Assembly: GCA_937923945.1 (NCBI GenBank)
Contig: CALDWC010000041.1
Span: 1 to 10,586, forward strand
Reading direction: 5' to 3'
Length of the DNA stretch: 10,586 nucleotides
DNA from: an uncultured Treponema sp.
GTDB taxonomy: Bacteria > Spirochaetota > Spirochaetia > Treponematales > Treponemataceae
In this document: one piece after another, positions 7,326 to 10,586 of the stretch
How positions within the stretch are numbered: the stretch's first letter is position 1
Layout: each line of letters opens with the position of its first letter
Position numbers and translations under genes: made by a program
The notes under the pieces: model-generated
What the model saw: the letters and a program-made list of their open reading frames with translations, nothing else
Databases searched by the model: none
What the model was told of the DNA's origin: nothing

Positions 7326-7354
7326 AGTATACTTTATTTTTAAATAATTTACCA
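7326..7354 (-). promoter_or_regulatory. Promoter of the CpXC-propeller operon
   Basis: On the minus strand TATACT (7331-7326) lies 17 nt after TGGTAA (7354-7349), a poor -35. The -10 is part of the palindrome AGTATACT (7326-7333). An inverted repeat, CAGTA (7353-7357) / TACTG (7365-7369), overlaps the -35 and lies between this promoter and the divergent selenoprotein promoter, so it could serve a shared regulator. Confidence 0.45.
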
Positions 7355-7385
7355 GTACTTTGGTTACTGAATGTACTATTCCTAC

Positions 7386-7414
7386 TTGTAAAAAGTCGAT
7401 AAAATCAGTATAGT
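7386..7414 (+). promoter_or_regulatory. Promoter of the selenoprotein gene
   Basis: TTGTAA (7386-7391) and TATAGT (7409-7414) are separated by 17 nt. Transcription would start near 7421, giving a leader of about 50 nt before the ATG at 7473. It is divergent from the CpXC operon promoter, with about 50 bp between their -10 and -35 elements. Confidence 0.6.
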
Positions 7415-7472
7415 GCAGGTAATTAAAGGCGTATTACTGCGCCCGTAAAATAACCTTAATTGGAGGACTTTT

Positions 7473-7757
7473 ATGAAGATTGTATTAGACAATAGTGCTA
7501 TGAAGTTTTTAGACAAAAAAGCTGCAAACGTCCTTACTGTGAGCGTAATCGGCTGCAGCTCGTGAGGACCCGGAGAACCTCAGCCAACCGTGTTGTTGGA
7601 AGCGCCGAGTGATCCGGAAGATTTTGACAAATACGAAGTCAACGGAAAAACCGTGTATGTTTTATGTACGCTGCATGCAAAAAATGACGAGTTGCGTATT
7701 AAGTGCAGTAAGCTCCTCTTTGTTGAAAAACTGATTGTTGAAGGATTGGTTTTTTAA
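7473..7757 (+). CDS. Selenoprotein with CxxU motif, HesB-like / CC/Se motif family; TGA at codon 31 read as selenocysteine
   Basis: Starting at ATG 7473, behind a strong GGAGG (7462-7466, 6 nt spacing), the frame runs 94 residues to TAA with one internal TGA at 7563-7565. Reading TGA as selenocysteine gives GCSSUGPG (27-34), so Cys28 and Sec31 form a CxxU redox motif. After the TGA the frame stays open for 63 codons and looks like real protein, with YEVNGKTVYVLCTLHAKND (54-72), Cys65, Cys78 and a LIVEGLVF end. Size, an N-terminal IVLDNSAMKFLDKKAA helix region, a Gly-Cys motif near residue 27, a VYV strand and the final 'veG' pattern fit the small HesB-like family annotated as 'CC/Se motif family (seleno)protein', in which a Cys pair can carry selenocysteine. 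The precise reaction is unknown; thiol/selenol redox or metal handling is inferred. SelA-SelD and tRNA-Sec must be encoded elsewhere. Confidence 0.88.
7563..7617 (+). promoter_or_regulatory. Bacterial SECIS-like element downstream of the UGA codon
   Basis: The UGA (7563-7565) is followed by a perfect 5-bp stem CCAAC (7584-7588) / GTTGG (7595-7599) with a six-base loop CGUGUU (7589-7594). The loop starts 23 nt after the UGA and has G in its second position, matching the known bacterial SECIS pattern of a short stem, a small loop with an early G, and roughly 16-37 nt spacing. Lower pairings CUC/GAG (7579-7581/7607-7609) and CCGGA/UCCGG (7570-7574/7613-7617) can extend it. Its expected role is to bind the SelB-selenocysteyl-tRNA complex during decoding. 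No folding energy was computed. Confidence 0.7.
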
Positions 7758-7783
7758 ACCGGCTGCATTGAAATATTTGCCCG

Positions 7784-7812
7784 TTGACGAATTAAAGGGA
7801 AAAAACTATAAT
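7784..7812 (+). promoter_or_regulatory. Near-consensus promoter of the pyrophosphatase gene
   Basis: TTGACG (7784-7789) and a perfect TATAAT (7807-7812) have the ideal 17-nt spacing. A start about 7 nt after the -10 falls at 7819-7820, only 3-4 nt before the ATG at 7823. The mRNA would be essentially leaderless, which agrees with the absence of a Shine-Dalgarno sequence. Confidence 0.75.
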
Positions 7813-7822
7813 ACAACTTACT

Positions 7823-9481
7823 ATGAAAAAGCAAGTTGAACCGCAAACAATTATCATCGGGCATAAAAACCCCGACACCGATTCGGTGGTCAGTGCCGCC
7901 GCGTATGCTGATTTTAAGAAAAAGACGGGTAATCCGCAGTGCATTGCCGCGCGGGCGGGAAAACCGACCCCGCAAACGGAATATATTTTTTCAAAGTTCG
8001 GGGTGAAGATGCCTGAACTCGTAAGCGATCTCGTACCGCGAGTAAAACATTATTATAACGACAAACCTTGTACTATTAACAAAAATGATTCCGTGTGGCA
8101 TGCGTTCAATATTATGAACGAAAAAGGGCTGCGGTTTTTACCGGTGGTTGATGATGCGGGAAAATATCATTCCGCGATGCACTTTATCCTTTTTACGGAA
8201 AATATTTTTAAAATTACCCGCCGAAAAGAAAAAACGTCGATTGAAACGAGCATTCAATTTTTGGCTGATGTCATCGGGGCAAAAAAGCTTTTCTCTTTTG
8301 ATGAAACAACCATAAAAAAAAGTCCGATTATTATCGGAGCTGCTTCGGAAAAAACTTTTGCAAAACATTTGAGCGCGGACTATATCCGCGACTCCATTGT
8401 GATTTGCGGCAACCGAAAAACGATTCAGCAGCATGCCGTCGAAAGCGGGGTGCGACTTTTACTGGTTACCACCGACAACGAACCTGATGATGAAATAAAA
8501 CGGATTGCTGAACAAAACCGTGTTTCGATTTTACTCAGTCCGTATGATACGACTTCAACTGCTTTGCTGTTAATTTATGCAATGCCGGTTTCGACGTTTT
8601 CTTCAACGGAAGTGACCGCGTTAAAACTGAACGATACGCTGCAAAGCGCAAAACCGAAGCTCAATCAAATTCCGGCAAAAACGCTCGCGGTTGTTGATGA
8701 CTCGAATACCGTGATCGGCACTTTTTCGGAAAGTGATGCCTACGGAAAGCCAAATATCAATGTGATTATGGTTGACCACAATGAGATTTCGCAATCAATT
8801 GACGGCTTGCAAAACTTTGACATTGTTGAAGTAATTGATCACCATCGGCTGGGAAATTTACCGACCCAATTTCCGATCAGTTTTATCAACCAGCCGGTCG
8901 GAGCGACTTGTACTATTATTGCAAACCTGTATTTTAATCGCGCGGTGCCGCTTGATAAACCGATCGCAAGTATTTTACTGTGCGGCATTTTGGCGGACAC
9001 GCTTTTATTGCAATCGGCAACGACGACCGACCTCGATAAAACAACGGCGGATCGGCTTGCCGCTGAAACAGGACTTGATATTAAAACGCTCGGTACGGAA
9101 TTGATGAAAGCTGCGAGCAATATCGCCGGACGTACTTCCGAGGAATTGGTGCGGCAGGATTTAAAAGAATACAGCGAAGAAGGTCACGTGTATACCGTCA
9201 GTCAAATTGAAGTGGAAAACTTTACACAAATTTTAGAGCGAAAAGCGGAAATTCTGGAAGTACTTGAAACGCTCCGCAAAGACGGCGATAAACTTTTTTG
9301 CAGCTTGATGATTACCGATATTACGCGACTTTCCAGTCTCCTACTCATTGCATGCAAAGACGGTTTCCGCTCGGCAATTAAACTTCCGCAGGAAAACGGT
9401 ATGTTCGTGCTCAACAACATCGTTTCCCGAAAAAAACAGCTGTTACCGATGCTTTCAGAAACGGTAAAAAACTATCAGTGA
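7823..9481 (+). CDS. Family II manganese-dependent inorganic pyrophosphatase with CBS-DRTGG-CBS insert
   Basis: It hydrolyses PPi to two phosphates in the cytoplasm, pulling biosynthetic reactions forward. The 552 residues match the long, regulated form of family II. The DHH catalytic domain starts with GHKNPDTDS (13-21: His14, Asp18, Asp20 as metal ligands) and resumes after the insert with VDHNE (317-321), DHH (339-341) and LCGILADT (386-393). The insert holds a CBS unit (about 75-130, FLPVVDDAG), a DRTGG-like region (about 140-250) and a second CBS unit (about 252-306, LAVVDDSNTVIGTFSESD), which in characterised relatives bind adenine nucleotides and tune activity. The DHHA2 domain (about 430-552) carries the substrate-binding SRKKQ (535-539). 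The start is fixed because the first metal motif comes 13 residues in. All key residues are present. It follows the selenoprotein by 65 nt with its own promoter. Called ppaC in some genomes. Confidence 0.95.
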   Translation: MKKQVEPQTIIIGHKNPDTDSVVSAAAYADFKKKTGNPQCIAARAGKPTPQTEYIFSKFGVKMPELVSDLVPRVKHYYNDKPCTINKNDSVWHAFNIMNEKGLRFLPVVDDAGKYHSAMHFILFTENIFKITRRKEKTSIETSIQFLADVIGAKKLFSFDETTIKKSPIIIGAASEKTFAKHLSADYIRDSIVICGNRKTIQQHAVESGVRLLLVTTDNEPDDEIKRIAEQNRVSILLSPYDTTSTALLLIYAMPVSTFSSTEVTALKLNDTLQSAKPKLNQIPAKTLAVVDDSNTVIGTFSESDAYGKPNINVIMVDHNEISQSIDGLQNFDIVEVIDHHRLGNLPTQFPISFINQPVGATCTIIANLYFNRAVPLDKPIASILLCGILADTLLLQSATTTDLDKTTADRLAAETGLDIKTLGTELMKAASNIAGRTSEELVRQDLKEYSEEGHVYTVSQIEVENFTQILERKAEILEVLETLRKDGDKLFCSLMITDITRLSSLLLIACKDGFRSAIKLPQENGMFVLNNIVSRKKQLLPMLSETVKNYQ

Positions 9482-9511
9482 TAAGTGCTAAGGTTTTTCT
9501 CGAAACTATCC

Positions 9512-9540
9512 TTGACAGAAAGTCGGAAAAGGGATAAAGT
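9512..9540 (+). promoter_or_regulatory. Promoter of the SHOCT-like gene
   Basis: A perfect TTGACA (9512-9517) lies 17 nt before TAAAGT (9535-9540; four of six matches). The start would be near 9547, leaving an unusually long leader of about 120 nt before the ATG at 9669. Confidence 0.65.
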
Positions 9541-9550
9541 GTAAAAGTAC

Positions 9551-9651
9551 AAGCGACGCGCTTGCCGTTTTACGGGGCGAAGAAAATGCAGCTCAAGGAT
9601 CAAACGAGGGCGGTAATTCGTAACAAAGAATAAGCGAGGCTTCATTTTTTT
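9551..9651 (+). promoter_or_regulatory. Structured 5' leader with small hairpins, a mini-ORF and a T run
   Basis: The leader contains two compact hairpins: AAGCG-ACG-CGCTT (9551-9563) and CCGT-TTT-ACGG (9565-9575). A 15-codon reading frame (ATG 9586, TAA 9631-9633) ends exactly where a third small hairpin begins, AAGC-GAG-GCTT (9632-9642), followed by CA and seven T (9645-9651). This order resembles a transcription attenuator, but the last stem is only 4 bp and the mini-ORF has just a weak GGGG upstream. Treat it as a candidate only. Confidence 0.3.
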
Positions 9652-9668
9652 AATATAAGGACGACGGT

Positions 9669-10217
9669 ATGGAAAAGCAAAAACTCGAAATTTTGAATAT
9701 GGTTAAAGACGGCACAATCACGCCTGAAGAAGCTTTAAAACTTTTAGACGCAATCAATCAGGAAAATGTCAAGTTTGTTTTTGCGGATAAAGCCGAAAAG
9801 ACAAGCAAAAGCGAAGACCGACAAAAAGGCGTTTATGGCCGCGTAATGGATTTAGTTGACTCGCTCGGTGTAAAACCGAAAAAAGATGAACCGACCAATG
9901 TGAAGATTATCACTGAAATTGAAGCTGAAGCCGACGATGCCGTTCCTTTGGCAAAAAAAAACAAAAAAGTAATAAAAGAACAAGGTACTAAGGACTTGGA
10001 ACTACCGGATAATTTCCTCAAAACTGAAGTGCAACGCGGTGAGGAGAAAAAACCGGCAAGTCCGCACCATAGCGCAAACCTGCCGGTTCATTTCTTCTAT
10101 GATTACATCGTCTTTTGTGTTTACTGTAATGGTATATTATACGAAAAAAAAATGCAAGTGTCTTCGCAGCTTGCAGCGAGAAGGAGCGAACATGAAACGC
10201 TCCCCGGAAGCTGCTGA
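9669..10217 (+). CDS. SHOCT-like domain protein with atypical C-terminal tail
   Basis: The frame encodes 182 residues. Residues 1-31 (EILNMVKDGTITPEEALKLL at 7-26) are a SHOCT-like helix-hairpin, a short oligomerisation module found at the N terminus of many bacterial stress and membrane proteins. Residues 35-130 are charged and lysine/glutamate-rich with no recognised fold. The last 45-50 residues look unlike coding sequence: a sudden FFYDYIVFCVYC segment, then AARRSEHETLPGSC, encoded over a hairpin, promoter-like DNA and the ribosome binding site of the next gene. A frameshift or loss of a former C-terminal domain is likely. The start is supported by AAGGA (9657-9661) 7 nt upstream. The final 26 nt overlap the HD gene. 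Function unknown. Confidence 0.65.
   Translation: MEKQKLEILNMVKDGTITPEEALKLLDAINQENVKFVFADKAEKTSKSEDRQKGVYGRVMDLVDSLGVKPKKDEPTNVKIITEIEAEADDAVPLAKKNKKVIKEQGTKDLELPDNFLKTEVQRGEEKKPASPHHSANLPVHFFYDYIVFCVYCNGILYEKKMQVSSQLAARRSEHETLPGSC
10051..10088 (+). repeat. 8-bp inverted repeat inside the SHOCT gene tail
   Basis: AACCGGCA (10051-10058) and TGCCGGTT (10081-10088) are exact complements with a 22-nt loop, followed by the T-rich CATTTCTTCT. This resembles an intergenic or terminator hairpin more than coding DNA and marks the point where the SHOCT reading frame stops looking like protein. The lack of a continuous T run argues against an efficient terminator. Confidence 0.45.
10153..10186 (+). 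promoter_or_regulatory. Leader hairpin and strong ribosome binding site of the HD gene
   Basis: TGCAAG (10153-10158) pairs with CTTGCA (10170-10175) around an 11-nt loop, six bases before a strong AAGGAG (10181-10186) that sits 5 nt from the ATG at 10192. A TATATTAT stretch (10133-10140) just upstream could supply a -10 box, but its -35 is poor. Confidence 0.4.
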
Positions 10218-10586
10218 AACGGCAAGCTCAACATTTTATTATGAAGACAAGGAAGAAGAAAAAACTGCAAATAAATCTTTGGATAAAAAAATTATTGAAG
10301 CCGTAAGGAATTCTGTGAGCGCTTTGCTTAAAAATAACTTCAGCGGTCATGGCATTGATCATATAATGAGAGTTTACAAGAATGCGGCTTTTATTGCAGA
10401 AGATGAAAATTGCAATATCCTCCATGTAAAACTTGCGGCCCTGCTTCATGATGCTGATGATCATAAACTTTTTAACACGGAACATAATGCAAATGCCAGG
10501 CGAATACTTAAAGACAACGGTCTCAGTGAAGATAAAATTGATGATATTTGCAAGATAATAAGTTCGGTTTCTTTCACTGAGAATAA
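10192..10586 (+). CDS. HD-domain phosphohydrolase, YedJ/YpgQ-like (3' end outside window)
   Basis: 131 residues are visible and the frame is still open at the right edge. After a charged N-terminal extension (1-32), the HD domain shows GHGIDHIMRVYKNA (52-65) with His53 and His57, and LAALLHDADDHKLF (81-94) with the His86-Asp87 metal pair and a following Asp-Asp-His. This spacing matches the YedJ/YpgQ group of HD-superfamily hydrolases (full length about 200-230 residues), which bind divalent metal; members have been tied to nucleotide hydrolysis but the substrate here is unknown. A later 'EHNANARRILKDNGLSEDKIDDI' region is also typical but cannot be fully judged. The start has the best Shine-Dalgarno sequence in the window and overlaps the SHOCT frame by 26 nt. 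As a gene with an N-terminal extension of about 30 residues, a later start is possible but less supported. Confidence 0.87.
   Translation, partial: MKRSPEAAETASSTFYYEDKEEEKTANKSLDKKIIEAVRNSVSALLKNNFSGHGIDHIMRVYKNAAFIAEDENCNILHVKLAALLHDADDHKLFNTEHNANARRILKDNGLSEDKIDDICKIISSVSFTEN

Noticed and set aside
7473..7565. A 30-residue peptide ending at TGA, with TGA as a normal stop
   Set aside because: The frame continues for 63 protein-like codons to TAA, the TGA sits in a CxxU motif, and a SECIS-like hairpin follows at the right distance.
10228..10485. 85-residue minus-strand open frame
   Set aside because: It is antisense to the HD-domain gene, whose metal-binding motifs are clear.
1..10586. CRISPR array, tRNA, rRNA, insertion sequence with transposase or phage genes
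   Set aside because: No regularly spaced direct repeats, cloverleaf sequences, rRNA motifs or transposase/phage protein motifs were recognised on either strand.

Overview
The window looks like a chromosomal segment of a host-associated Treponema (Spirochaetota). The call rests on the gene families present, the moderate GC content, and a selenocysteine-encoding gene, since oral treponemes such as T. denticola are known selenocysteine users. The species cannot be fixed from the sequence alone; the GC level suggests something nearer T. medium or T. vincentii than T. denticola.

Layout. Positions 1-451 hold no convincing gene but are packed with inverted repeats. These are a hairpin at the left edge, a very stable bulged hairpin overlapping a leftward terminator-like structure, another hairpin at 170-206, and a long imperfect palindrome (295-439) framed by a 9-bp direct repeat that reaches into the pyrG stop codon. 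The minus strand then carries, read right to left, a CpXC zinc-binding protein (7284-6658), a secreted beta-propeller protein (6654-4384), a DUF1538 membrane transporter fused to two PII-like domains (4266-2101), and CTP synthase pyrG (2050-452). The first two are tightly coupled, with 3 nt between stop and start. The last two each have their own recognisable promoter.

A divergent intergenic region (7285-7472) separates this block from the plus-strand genes. First comes a 94-residue selenoprotein (7473-7757) that conventional ORF calling misses, because codon 31 is an in-frame TGA. It reads Cys-Ser-Ser-Sec, and a bacterial SECIS-like hairpin lies at the expected distance downstream. Next is a family II, manganese-dependent inorganic pyrophosphatase with regulatory CBS and DRTGG domains (7823-9481). 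Then follow a small SHOCT-like domain protein (9669-10217) with an odd C-terminal tail, and an HD-domain phosphohydrolase cut off by the right edge (from 10192).

How the genes relate. pyrG (CTP synthesis) and the pyrophosphatase (removal of PPi from polymerisation reactions) are housekeeping nucleotide-economy genes. The DUF1538-PII protein is probably an ion transporter with built-in sensory domains. The CpXC and propeller pair forms a small operon of unknown function. The most notable items are the hidden CxxU selenoprotein, the PII-fused transporter, the near-leaderless promoter geometry of pyrG and the pyrophosphatase, and the structured 450-bp intergenic region.
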